Made by a program: the position numbers and the translations under genes | NCBI RefSeq assembly: GCF_002855555.1 | Contig: NZ_PKRT01000001.1 | Span: forward strand, 2,012,001 to 2,076,000 | Reading direction: 5' to 3' | Source: Novosphingobium sp. TH158 | Lineage (GTDB): Bacteria > Pseudomonadota > Alphaproteobacteria > Sphingomonadales > Sphingomonadaceae | DNA: 64,000 nt | The notes under the pieces: model-generated | Seen by the model: only the letters and a program-made list of their open reading frames with translations | What the model was told of the DNA's origin: nothing | The model's database searches: none | Shown here: in pieces, positions 37,354 to 45,120 of the stretch | Layout of the letters: every line of letters begins with the position of its first letter | Position numbering within the stretch: the first letter of the stretch is position 1

Positions 37354-38922
37354 TCAACGCAGCGCAGCCCGGCCCGCAGGCGCCATGGCCACTGCCGAAG
37401 TGCCGCCCGGACGGATTGCCTTGAGCTGGGCCATCTTCGCCTTGAAGGCAGCGAGCTGGCGCGGATCGACCTTCTGCACAAGGGTCGTGGTCGTCGCGTG
37501 GCTGGCGCCGAGCGGATTGATCGTGCGGCCGTTGCGATACATTTCGTAATGCAGGTGCGGCCCGGTCGAGAGGCCGGTCGATCCCACATAGCCGATGACC
37601 TGACCGGCTCGGACGCGGGTTCCGGCCCATGCCGCGATGGAGCTCATGTGGGCATAGCCGGTGGCAAGGCCGCCGCCGTGTTCAAGCCGCACATAGTTGC
37701 CATGGCCGCCATGCCGCCCGGCATAGGCGACAACGCCATCGGCCGTGGCGCGGATCGGGGTGCCCCAGCCGGCGCCGAAATCGACCCCGGCATGCAGGCG
37801 GGCATATCCCAGGATCGGATGGCGGCGCATGCCGAACAGCGATGTGATGCGCCCGTTGACCGGTGAAAGCAGGCCGGCGCTGGTGGTCTGGACCACGGGA
37901 CGCGTGATGGCATCTGCCGAGAAGAATTCGTTGCCGCTGCCCCAGCGCATCAGCTCCACGACCGGCTTGTTGCCGCGATCAAGGCCGGCATAAAGGACTT
38001 GCCCCGCCTGCCCTTCCGATCCTTCGGCGCGCTTCCACGTCATGACGATATCGAAGGCATCGCCGGGCTGGATATCGCCTTCCAGGCTGATGTGGCCATC
38101 GAGGGCCTGCAGATATTGCTGGATCGCCTCCACCGGCACACCTGCGGCGCGGGCCGAACGGTAAAGGCTCTGGCCAACGACGCCGCGAATGCGCAGCGGC
38201 GTGGCATCGACGGCAATGGCCCGGGTGGCGATCGCCAGGCCATCGCCCGAGCGGCCGATCTTCACCTGAAGATCCATGCGCGCCCGCATGTCGAGGCTGG
38301 TCAGGCGACGCGCCTCGCCGGGTGCCGGTCGTTCGCCCAGGACAAGCGAAACGCGGGTTCCCGGCGCGATCTGGCCAAGCGGAACCTGCCCCGCGACCAG
38401 TTCGGTCGCGCGGGCTGCATCGGCTTCTGCCACGCCGGCGCGCTGCAGCAGGCGGGCAAGGCTGTCTCCCGATCCGAGCACGGCGGTCAATTCCACGCGT
38501 TGGCGTTCGGTTACCGTTCCGGCCGGGCGGACCATGGCCGTCGCGCCCATGCGCCGGCCGCTGTCTCCGCCCAAGGCCAGCGGCATGATCATCTGGCTGC
38601 GATATTCGTCGCGCACCGGTTCATCGCCGCGCATGGCGGGTGCGGCCTGCAGTTCGAAGGTGGGCCAGAAGGCGAGGGCAGCGGCACTCAGTCCGGCAAA
38701 GGTGGCCAGGCCACGCAGCCAGCGCCGGCTGCCGATTTCTTCCGCAAGGTCAGGTGCCCAGTCGATTGCCGACCAGTCCACCGAACGCAAGCGTTGGCGC
38801 AGCCGAGCGAGGCGGCCTGCCGCGGGGGGCACAGCACCGATAACCTGGTCAAGCGTCAGCGCGGCTGCACTTGCAGCCGGGCCGGACCCGCCCGGATCAT
38901 CATGGTCTTGCGCTCGGAACAC
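37354..38922 (-). CDS. M23 peptidoglycan endopeptidase (MepM-like)
   Basis: 522 residues: a cytoplasmic N-terminal segment, one hydrophobic span (about 72-90), a periplasmic region with an OapA/LysM-like domain (about 235-330, IRGVVGQSLYRSARAAGV) and a C-terminal M23 domain with intact zinc ligands in LHAGVDFG, YAHMSS and HLHYEM. It probably cleaves peptide cross-links during wall growth. The start is GTG at 38922, preceded by GGAG at six bases; in-frame ATG further upstream (38949) lacks a site. It is divergent from the SUV3-like helicase. Confidence 0.9.
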   Translation of the reverse strand: MFRAQDHDDPGGSGPAASAAALTLDQVIGAVPPAAGRLARLRQRLRSVDWSAIDWAPDLAEEIGSRRWLRGLATFAGLSAAALAFWPTFELQAAPAMRGDEPVRDEYRSQMIMPLALGGDSGRRMGATAMVRPAGTVTERQRVELTAVLGSGDSLARLLQRAGVAEADAARATELVAGQVPLGQIAPGTRVSLVLGERPAPGEARRLTSLDMRARMDLQVKIGRSGDGLAIATRAIAVDATPLRIRGVVGQSLYRSARAAGVPVEAIQQYLQALDGHISLEGDIQPGDAFDIVMTWKRAEGSEGQAGQVLYAGLDRGNKPVVELMRWGSGNEFFSADAITRPVVQTTSAGLLSPVNGRITSLFGMRRHPILGYARLHAGVDFGAGWGTPIRATADGVVAYAGRHGGHGNYVRLEHGGGLATGYAHMSSIAAWAGTRVRAGQVIGYVGSTGLSTGPHLHYEMYRNGRTINPLGASHATTTTLVQKVDPRQLAAFKAKMAQLKAIRPGGTSAVAMAPAGRAALR

Positions 38923-39052
38923 CCCGTTCTCCTTCCCCCCTTGGTGCATCGGAAAGGGTTAATCTTCACCTAACCTGCCGGAAATACGGCGCTAACCGGC
39001 CGGTCCGGGAAAATCGGCAATGGCTGCTTGCGGGCGGGCCCTGCGGCTGTCA

Positions 39053-39069
39053 CATCTGTAAAACAGATG
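39053..39069. repeat. Perfect 7-bp inverted repeat across the helicase start codon
   Basis: CATCTGT, three A bases, then ACAGATG. The ATG at 39067-39069 is the end of the right arm. It could be an RNA hairpin hiding the start or a protein-binding operator. Confidence 0.55.
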
Positions 39070-41709
39070 GTCGCCCACCGCCCCGCCCTTTCGCCCCGCG
39101 ACGATGCGGGCAAGCTGATTGCCGTGCTTGGCCCGACCAACACCGGCAAGACGCACCTGGCTATCGAGCGGCTGTGCGGCCACTCCTCCGGGGCAATCGG
39201 CTTTCCCCTGCGCCTGCTTGCGCGCGAGGTCTATGAGCGGGTCTGCGCCATCAAGGGGGCGCACCAGGTTGCCCTGATCACCGGCGAGGAGCGGATCGAG
39301 CCGCGCGATGCGCGCTGGCTGCTGTGCACCGCAGAGGCCATGCCGACGCGCGCGGACCTTGCCTTCATGGCGCTCGACGAAGCGCAGCTTTGCGCCGATC
39401 GCGAACGGGGTCACATCTTCACCGACCGCCTGCTCCATGCCCGCGGACGCGAAGAGACGATGATCCTGGGATCGGCCACGATCGAGCCGCTGGTCCGCTC
39501 GCTCCTGCCCCGGGCGGAGATCGTCAGCCGGCCGCGCTTTTCCACCCTGCGCCATGACGGCGCCCGCAAGCTTAGCCGCGTGCCGCCGCGCAGCGCCATC
39601 GTCGCCTTCAGTGCCGAGCAGGTCTACGCCGTGGCCGAACTGCTGCGCCGGTTCAGAGGCGGGGCCGCAGTCGTCATGGGGGCCCTCAGTCCGGAAACCC
39701 GCAACAAGCAGGTGGCGATGTTCCAGTCGGGCGAGGTCGATTACCTTGTCGCCACCGACGCCATCGGCATGGGGCTGAACCTCGATCTCGATCATGTCGC
39801 CTTCGCCGGGCTTTCGAAGTTCGACGGGCAGCGGCAGCGGCGGCTGACGACGGCGGAAATGGCCCAGATCGCTGGCCGGGCCGGGCGTCATCACCGCGAT
39901 GGCACCTTCGGCACGCTTTCAGGCACGCGAAGTCATGACGCCGAATTCACCCCGGAGGAAGTCTATGCCATCGAGGAGCATCGCTTCCCGCCGCTGACCA
40001 GGCTGTTCTGGCGCGAAGCCGACCCCCGCATCGACAGCCTGCACCACCTGATCGAAGACCTTTCCGCCCCGCCCGAACGGCCCGAACTTGCCCCTGCGCC
40101 CGAGGCCATCGACCTTGCAGTGATGCGCCGGCTGGCCGAGGACCCGGAGGTCGCCGGTTCGGTTCGCGGCCGCGCGCTGGTCGAGCGATTCCGCGAAACC
40201 TGCATGCTTCCCGATTTTCGCCAGCAGGGGGCAGAGGTTCATTCACGCTTCGTCGCACGGCTGTGGCAGGACCTGCGCCACGGCGCCCTGCCGGGTGACT
40301 ATGTCGCGGCGCGGATTGCCGAGCTGGACATCGTTTCGGGCGATATCGACACCCTTCAGGGTCGCATCGCCGCCATCCGTTCATGGTCCTATATCGCACA
40401 GCGCCCGGACTGGATGATCGCGCGCGAGGAAATGGCCGCACGCGCCCGCGCGGTCGAGGCGCGACTTTCGGATGCCCTGCATTCCCGGTTGACCGAACGC
40501 TTCGTCAACCGGAGACTAACCATTCTCATGCGAGGAGCCGGTGCCGACGCGGCGCTGCTGCCCGTCGCACTTAAGGGGGAGGAAATCTTGGTCGACGGCG
40601 AGCCTATCGGAAAGTTGGAAGGGTTTCAGTTCAAGGTTGATCCCCAGGCCCGCCATGCCGACCACAAGCTGCTGTTCGCCGCGGCCGAGCGGCACCTGCC
40701 GCAGCTTCTGGCCGAACGCGCACAAGAACTGGCGGCAGCGCTGGAAAGCGGCGCCGAGTCGCTCTACGTCGCCGAAGGCAAGGTGATGCGTGGCGGCGAG
40801 GCCCTTGCCCGGATCGAGGTCAATCGCAGCCGCCCGCTCTCCGCCAAGATCGTGCTGGAAAAAGCGCTGGAGGCCATACCCGAGGCAGACCGGCGCCTCC
40901 TGAAGGACCGGATCGATGGCTGGATGGCGGCATGGCTGAAGCCGCTTGACGGACTGGCGGCGATCGACGCTGCATCGCGCGAGGAAAGCGCCGGTCCGGA
41001 CCTGCGCGCGCTGATGATCAAGCTGGTCGATAATGGCGGCGTGATTGCACGATGGCATTCCGGTTTTGATGCCCTCTCGCGTGAGCAGCGCAATGTCCTG
41101 CGCTCGCTGGGGGTCTATTTCGGCACGCTTGAAATCTACGTCTATGCAATGCTCAAGCCGGCCGCGCAGCAACGCTGGCGCGAACTTTGCGCGGCGCGTG
41201 GCTGGACCCTGCCTGAAGTGCCCGAAGGCATGCCGTCGGTCATTGCCGCCAATGGCGAGCGCCTGCCTTCCGCGTATCGTCGCGCGGGCAAGCAGGCGAT
41301 CCGCGTGGACCTCGCCGAACGCCTGTTCCGCGCGGCGCACAGCCTGCGCGTCAATGCCCAACGCAAGCCCTTTGTCATTGACGAGGCCATGGGCCGCTCG
41401 ATGGGACTGACCGAGGCCAGCTTCGAAAGCCTGATGCGCGGCGGTGGTTTCCGCCCCCGCAATGCCCGCAAGCTGGCCGAGGGCGAGTTCGGACCACCGG
41501 AGCCGAAGAACTGGAAGTGGATTCCGCCCAAGGCCGAGGATTCGCCCCCGCCCGCCAGGCCCCGCCCGGAACGCGAACAGGGCAAGCGGTCCGCCACGAA
41601 ACCCGGGCAGCCCCGGCCCGAGCGCAAGCCGAGCATCCCTGGCCCGGCCACAGGAAGCGCATTCGCCGGTCTCGCCGATCTCTGGCAACAGGCAAAGAAG
41701 GGAAGCTAA
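39067..41709 (+). CDS. SUV3-like RNA helicase (SF2)
   Basis: 880-residue helicase related to mitochondrial SUV3, probably unwinding RNA for degradation. Walker A GPTNTGKTHLA (about 22-32), motif II ALDEAQL, GSATIE, VATDAIGMGLNLDLDHVAF and motif VI QIAGRAGRHHRDGT are intact. The middle and C-terminal thirds are alphaproteobacterial, with a basic, proline-rich tail from about 800. Start uncertain: ATG 39067 has no ribosome site and is inside a hairpin; TTG at 39028 is an in-frame alternative adding 13 residues. It is followed by the S4 gene five bases after its stop, an order conserved in the class. Confidence 0.9.
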   Translation: MVAHRPALSPRDDAGKLIAVLGPTNTGKTHLAIERLCGHSSGAIGFPLRLLAREVYERVCAIKGAHQVALITGEERIEPRDARWLLCTAEAMPTRADLAFMALDEAQLCADRERGHIFTDRLLHARGREETMILGSATIEPLVRSLLPRAEIVSRPRFSTLRHDGARKLSRVPPRSAIVAFSAEQVYAVAELLRRFRGGAAVVMGALSPETRNKQVAMFQSGEVDYLVATDAIGMGLNLDLDHVAFAGLSKFDGQRQRRLTTAEMAQIAGRAGRHHRDGTFGTLSGTRSHDAEFTPEEVYAIEEHRFPPLTRLFWREADPRIDSLHHLIEDLSAPPERPELAPAPEAIDLAVMRRLAEDPEVAGSVRGRALVERFRETCMLPDFRQQGAEVHSRFVARLWQDLRHGALPGDYVAARIAELDIVSGDIDTLQGRIAAIRSWSYIAQRPDWMIAREEMAARARAVEARLSDALHSRLTERFVNRRLTILMRGAGADAALLPVALKGEEILVDGEPIGKLEGFQFKVDPQARHADHKLLFAAAERHLPQLLAERAQELAAALESGAESLYVAEGKVMRGGEALARIEVNRSRPLSAKIVLEKALEAIPEADRRLLKDRIDGWMAAWLKPLDGLAAIDAASREESAGPDLRALMIKLVDNGGVIARWHSGFDALSREQRNVLRSLGVYFGTLEIYVYAMLKPAAQQRWRELCAARGWTLPEVPEGMPSVIAANGERLPSAYRRAGKQAIRVDLAERLFRAAHSLRVNAQRKPFVIDEAMGRSMGLTEASFESLMRGGGFRPRNARKLAEGEFGPPEPKNWKWIPPKAEDSPPPARPRPEREQGKRSATKPGQPRPERKPSIPGPATGSAFAGLADLWQQAKKGS

Positions 41710-41714
41710 GCGGA

Positions 41715-42029
41715 ATGCGGATCGACAAGCTGCTCTGGTTCCTGCGACTTTCACCCAGCAGGAGCCTTGCGCAGCAATGGGTGCTCGAAGGACACATCCG
41801 CGTCAACGGCCGCCGCATCGACAAGCCCAGCGCCGCGATCGCCGTGGGCAATGTCATGACCCTGCCGATGCGATCGGGCGTCAGGGTTATCGAAATCTGC
41901 GACATGCCGCGCAGGCGCGGGCCAGCAACCGAAGCCCAGGCGTGCTATCGCGTGCTTGACGACCACTCACCAAAGCCGATAGCAGCACCTCAAACGAAGC
42001 AAGACACCGAAGGGGAATTCGAGCCATGA
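41715..42029 (+). CDS. S4-domain RNA-binding protein (HslR-like)
   Basis: 104-residue protein with one S4 domain: [33 protein letters not shown] and [16 protein letters not shown]. HslR-type proteins bind stalled 50S subunits. The C-terminal 30 residues are charged. The ATG at 41715 is followed in frame by the conserved RNA-binding loop, and its TGA overlaps the ferredoxin ATG as ATGA (42026-42029). Confidence 0.9.
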   Translation: MRIDKLLWFLRLSPSRSLAQQWVLEGHIRVNGRRIDKPSAAIAVGNVMTLPMRSGVRVIEICDMPRRRGPATEAQACYRVLDDHSPKPIAAPQTKQDTEGEFEP

Positions 42030-42364
42030 CCTATGTCGTCACCGACGCCTGCATCAAGTGCAAGTATATGGACTGCGTCGAGGTCTGCCCGGTCGACTGC
42101 TTCTACGAGGGCGAGAACATGCTCGTCATCAACCCCAGCGAGTGCATCGACTGCGGCGTGTGCGAACCCGAATGCCCCGCCGAAGCCATCCTGCCCGACA
42201 CTGAGAGCGGACTTGAGCAGTGGCTTGAGCTGAACGCCAAGTACTCCGGCGAATGGCCGAATCTCACGACGAAGAAGGATTCGCCTGCCGACGCCGACGA
42301 ATACAAGGGCGTGGAAGGCAAGTTCGAGAAGTTCTTCTCGCCCGAGCCCGGCGAAGGCGACTGA
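42026..42364 (+). CDS. fdxA: 7Fe ferredoxin
   Basis: Small electron carrier of 112 residues binding a 3Fe-4S and a 4Fe-4S cluster. The cysteines are in [17 protein letters not shown] (9-25) and [12 protein letters not shown] (40-51), the FdxA pattern with an acidic tail (about 85-112). It is coupled to the S4 gene. The electron donor or acceptor is not evident from context. Confidence 0.95.
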   Translation: MTYVVTDACIKCKYMDCVEVCPVDCFYEGENMLVINPSECIDCGVCEPECPAEAILPDTESGLEQWLELNAKYSGEWPNLTTKKDSPADADEYKGVEGKFEKFFSPEPGEGD

Positions 42365-42664
42365 GCCAGCCGCGCCGATCGGCGGTAAGTCATTGAATTT
42401 TATAACAGCTTCAACCCCTGCCCGATAACCGGACAGGGGCCGTTCGCTATTGCGACCCGAGGGTCTGGCAATTTTGTTACAGTGATGCTATATAATGCTG
42501 CGAGCGACGGCTTTGTTCCGCCGCCCCATTGAAGACCATTCTTGAAAGGCACGGGTCGTAAGCAGGGTTGATCGGGTTCGGGTCCCGGCTCGCCTTTGGC
42601 GAGGCTATTCCCCGGACCGGGCAGAAATCCCCGTTTTCGCCGCTGCCGAATGAAAGGACGCATG
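42365..42664 (+). other. Intergenic region with fdxA end hairpin and carD leader
   Basis: This 300-base stretch has three parts. First is a hairpin after fdxA: CCCCTG and CAGGGG arms at 42415-42439 with one mismatch and no T tract. Second is an AT-rich block with a perfect TATAAT at 42491-42496, whose best upstream element TGGCAA is 19 bases away. Third is a leader of about 165 bases before the carD ATG, holding the stem CTCGCC-TTT-GGCGAG (42589-42603) inside GGTCC/GGACC pairings. No gene is seen. Confidence 0.5.
42466..42496 (+). promoter_or_regulatory. Candidate carD promoter
   Basis: A consensus -10 TATAAT at 42491-42496 is rare in this GC-rich sequence. The -35 candidate TGGCAA (42466-42471) is weak and spaced 19 bases. 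If used, the transcript would start about 160 bases before carD. Confidence 0.4.
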
Positions 42665-43195
42665 ATGTCGGCCAAGGCGAACGCCTTCGATGTTGGTGAC
42701 TACGTCGTTTATCCCAAGCACGGTGTCGGCCGGGTGATCGAACTGCAGGAGCAGGAAATCGCCGGCATGAAGCTCGAACTCTATGTTCTGCGCTTCGAAA
42801 AGGAACGCATGACGCTGCGCGTTCCGATGAACAAGGTCGAAGCGATCGGCATGCGCAAGCTGTCTTCCGACAAGACCCTGCGTGAAGCGCTCGATACGCT
42901 GAAGGGCAAGCCCAAGGTCAAGCGCACCATGTGGTCGCGCCGCGCCCAGGAATACGAAGCGAAGATCAATTCGGGCGACCTCGTGTCGATCGCCGAAGTG
43001 ACGCGCGACCTGTTCCGCGCCGATGACCAGCCCGAACAGTCCTATTCCGAACGCCAGATCTTCGAGGCGGCAAGCTCGCGCCTTGCCCGCGAACTGGCCG
43101 CCATGGAAAAGACCGACGAACCGGCCGCGCTGCAGAAGATCCTGGCGATCCTCAACGAGCATGCGCCCAAGTATTACGAGACTGCCGCGGTCTGA
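42665..43195 (+). CDS. cdnL: CdnL/CarD family transcription regulator
   Basis: RNA-polymerase-binding protein that stabilises open promoter complexes, notably at rRNA genes. The 176 residues have the Tudor-like RNAP-interacting domain FDVGDYVVYPKHGVGRVIEL and VLRFEKERMTLRVP, then a helical C-terminal domain with the DNA-contact region MWSRRAQEYEAKINSGD and FRADDQPEQSYSERQIFE. Two ATG codons lie in tandem; the second, at 42665, is six bases from AAGGA and is preferred. An intrinsic terminator follows. Confidence 0.95.
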   Translation: MSAKANAFDVGDYVVYPKHGVGRVIELQEQEIAGMKLELYVLRFEKERMTLRVPMNKVEAIGMRKLSSDKTLREALDTLKGKPKVKRTMWSRRAQEYEAKINSGDLVSIAEVTRDLFRADDQPEQSYSERQIFEAASSRLARELAAMEKTDEPAALQKILAILNEHAPKYYETAAV

Positions 43196-43224
43196 TCCAC
43201 GCCATATCTCAGAATCACCGAGGG

Positions 43225-43256
43225 GGGCCGCTTTCGTACAGGAGGCGGCCCTTTTT
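43225..43256 (+). terminator. Intrinsic terminator of cdnL
   Basis: GGGCCGC (43225-43231) pairs with GCGGCCC (43245-43251) around a 13-base loop and is followed by TTTTT (43252-43256), 29 bases past the stop. This is the best intrinsic terminator in the window. Confidence 0.85.
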
Positions 43257-43265
43257 CGTTGCCCC

Positions 43266-43294
43266 TTGAAGGCGTGACCTTGCCGTATTATATC
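43266..43294 (+). promoter_or_regulatory. Candidate promoter of the GIN-domain lipoprotein
   Basis: TTGAAG (43266-43271) and TATATC (43289-43294) are 17 bases apart, right after the cdnL terminator and about 30 bases before the ATG at 43324. Placement right after the terminator supports it. Confidence 0.45.
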
Positions 43295-43323
43295 GGTAAC
43301 ACACACTGCAAGGGAGCAGCTCG

Positions 43324-44118
43324 ATGCATTTCGGCAAATTCATCCGCACTGTCGCACCGCTGGCGGCAATGGCTGCCATGGGAATGGCGCTTACCGCCTG
43401 CGATGGCCGTGTCACCATCAATGGCGAGGACGGCAAGAAGCTGTCGGAACTGGACCTTGGCGGCGAGGCACCGCGCAAGCTGGCCCTGTTCGGGCCGGAT
43501 ACGGTCAAGGTCAGCCAGGGTGACAAGCTGGCGATCACCGTGGACGGCGATCCTGCCTCGGCGGAAAAGCTGCGCTTCTCGCTCAAGGATGGCACGCTCG
43601 CCATCCTGCGCACCAAGGACTGGACCGGGGGCCCGGCCGTGACGGTCAACGTCACCATGCCCGCCCCGCGCGAAATCGCGCAGATGGGATCGGGCCGGAT
43701 TGAGACCGCCGCGCTTGATCGGGATGCCAAGGTCAACCTGATGGGATCAGGCGATGTCGATGCCCAGGGCATTTCCGGCGACAAGCTGGAACTGGCCGTG
43801 CTCGGATCGGGTTCGATGCATGGCGCGGGCGCAGTGAAGGAGCTTGAACTCAAGGTGATGGGTTCCGGCAGTGCCGACCTTGCCGCCCTGCGTACCGACA
43901 AGGCAGAGGTGGACATCCTGGGCTCGGGCAACGCCGCCTTCGCCTCGGACGGTGAAGTGAAGGCCAAGATCATGGGATCGGGATCGGTCACCGTGAAAGG
44001 CCGCGCGCGCTGCACGGTAAAGTCCGTGGGTTCGGGCACGCTGACCTGCGAGAGTGGCCCGGCAACACCCGCGAGTGACGAACCTGCAGCGCCTGCGCCG
44101 GAAGCCAGCAAGTTCTGA
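43324..44118 (+). CDS. GIN-domain (DUF2807) lipoprotein
   Basis: 264-residue predicted lipoprotein: the signal ends in the lipobox LTAC with Cys26. The body carries seven GSG turns at residues 122, 141, 161, 180, 200, 218 and 237, spaced 18-20 apart, so it forms a repeated beta structure (right-handed beta-helix-like) of the 'head GIN domain' family. The tail (about 244-264) is Pro/Ala/Glu-rich. Function unknown; members are proposed adhesins or auto-transport-like proteins. Its TGA is directly followed by the stop of the convergent Sua5 gene. Confidence 0.88.
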   Translation: MHFGKFIRTVAPLAAMAAMGMALTACDGRVTINGEDGKKLSELDLGGEAPRKLALFGPDTVKVSQGDKLAITVDGDPASAEKLRFSLKDGTLAILRTKDWTGGPAVTVNVTMPAPREIAQMGSGRIETAALDRDAKVNLMGSGDVDAQGISGDKLELAVLGSGSMHGAGAVKELELKVMGSGSADLAALRTDKAEVDILGSGNAAFASDGEVKAKIMGSGSVTVKGRARCTVKSVGSGTLTCESGPATPASDEPAAPAPEASKF

Positions 44119-45063
44119 TCAGGCCGCGGCGCGGCGCAACCGGTCGTTGATGGCCGCGCCGATGCCTTCATCCGGGACGGGGGCGACGGCGATCCGGGGA
44201 TGCGCATCTCCCGCCGCCTCGTGCAGGCATCCATAAAGCCGCGCCGCAGCCTCTGCGAGATCGCCGCCCGCCGAAAGGCTGGTGTGGCCCGCCACATCGC
44301 CAAAACCGATATGGAACTCGTCGGCTGCTGCGCTCTCGGCATTGAGCCGGACCGGTTTGCCGGGTGCATAATGGCTGGCGAGCTGGCCGGGTGCCTCGAT
44401 TCCGCGTGGCGTCGTGACGTCACCGGCCGGTCCGATTACGGCTTCGACCTGCTGCGCCGTCACCGGTCCGGGCCGCAGGAGCGACCAGCCAGAGTCGCGC
44501 GGCGCAACTATTGTCGATTCGATCCCCCGGGCGCAGGCCCCGCCATCGAGCACCATGTCCACCGCCGAACCGAGACTGGCAGCAACGTGGTCTGCCGCCG
44601 TCGGGCTGACTGCCCCGCTACGGTTGGCAGAAGGCGCCGCCAGCGGCAGGCCGCAGCTTTCCAGCAGCGCGTGCATCGCCGGATGAGCCGGACAGCGCAG
44701 GGCCACGGTGGGCAGGCCCGCCGTCACCGCCGGCGCAATCGTCGCTCCCTTGCGCAGGGGCAGGACCAGGGTCAGCGGGCCCGGCCAGAACGCCTCGGCC
44801 AGCTTGCGGGCGCGATCGTCGAACAGGGCAATCCGCTCGGCCGCCTCCAGCGAGGGGACATGCACGATCAGGGGGTTGAAGTCCGGCCGTCCCTTGGCCC
44901 GATAGATCGCGGCGACCGCCGATTCGCTATCTGCCCGGGCGGCGAGGCCGTAAACCGTCTCCGTTGGCACAGCGACGAGCTTGCCCGCGCGCAGAAGCTC
45001 TGCCGCCGCAGCCAGTGCCGTAGCGTCAACCTGTCGGATATCGGGCCTGCGCTTGCCGCTCAT
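44119..45063 (-). CDS. tsaC: Threonylcarbamoyl-AMP synthase (TsaC/Sua5)
   Basis: Makes threonylcarbamoyl-AMP for the t6A37 tRNA modification. At 314 residues it is the longer Sua5 form: a YrdC domain (about 12-200) with VAVPTETVYGLAARAD, AKGRPDFNPLIVH, LALR-type RCPAHPAM and AAPSANRSGAVSPT, plus a C-terminal Sua5 domain (about 235-314). APGQLASHYAPGKPVRL is the linker motif of Sua5. ATG at 45063 gives MSGKRRPDIRQVD. It is divergent from the acyl-CoA dehydrogenase. Confidence 0.93.
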   Translation of the reverse strand: MSGKRRPDIRQVDATALAAAAELLRAGKLVAVPTETVYGLAARADSESAVAAIYRAKGRPDFNPLIVHVPSLEAAERIALFDDRARKLAEAFWPGPLTLVLPLRKGATIAPAVTAGLPTVALRCPAHPAMHALLESCGLPLAAPSANRSGAVSPTAADHVAASLGSAVDMVLDGGACARGIESTIVAPRDSGWSLLRPGPVTAQQVEAVIGPAGDVTTPRGIEAPGQLASHYAPGKPVRLNAESAAADEFHIGFGDVAGHTSLSAGGDLAEAAARLYGCLHEAAGDAHPRIAVAPVPDEGIGAAINDRLRRAAA

Positions 45064-45120
45064 GGTTCAGCGCTATAGGCAAGCCAGCGCACATTCCAAG
45101 CGAAAGCCAGAGGCACGCCG

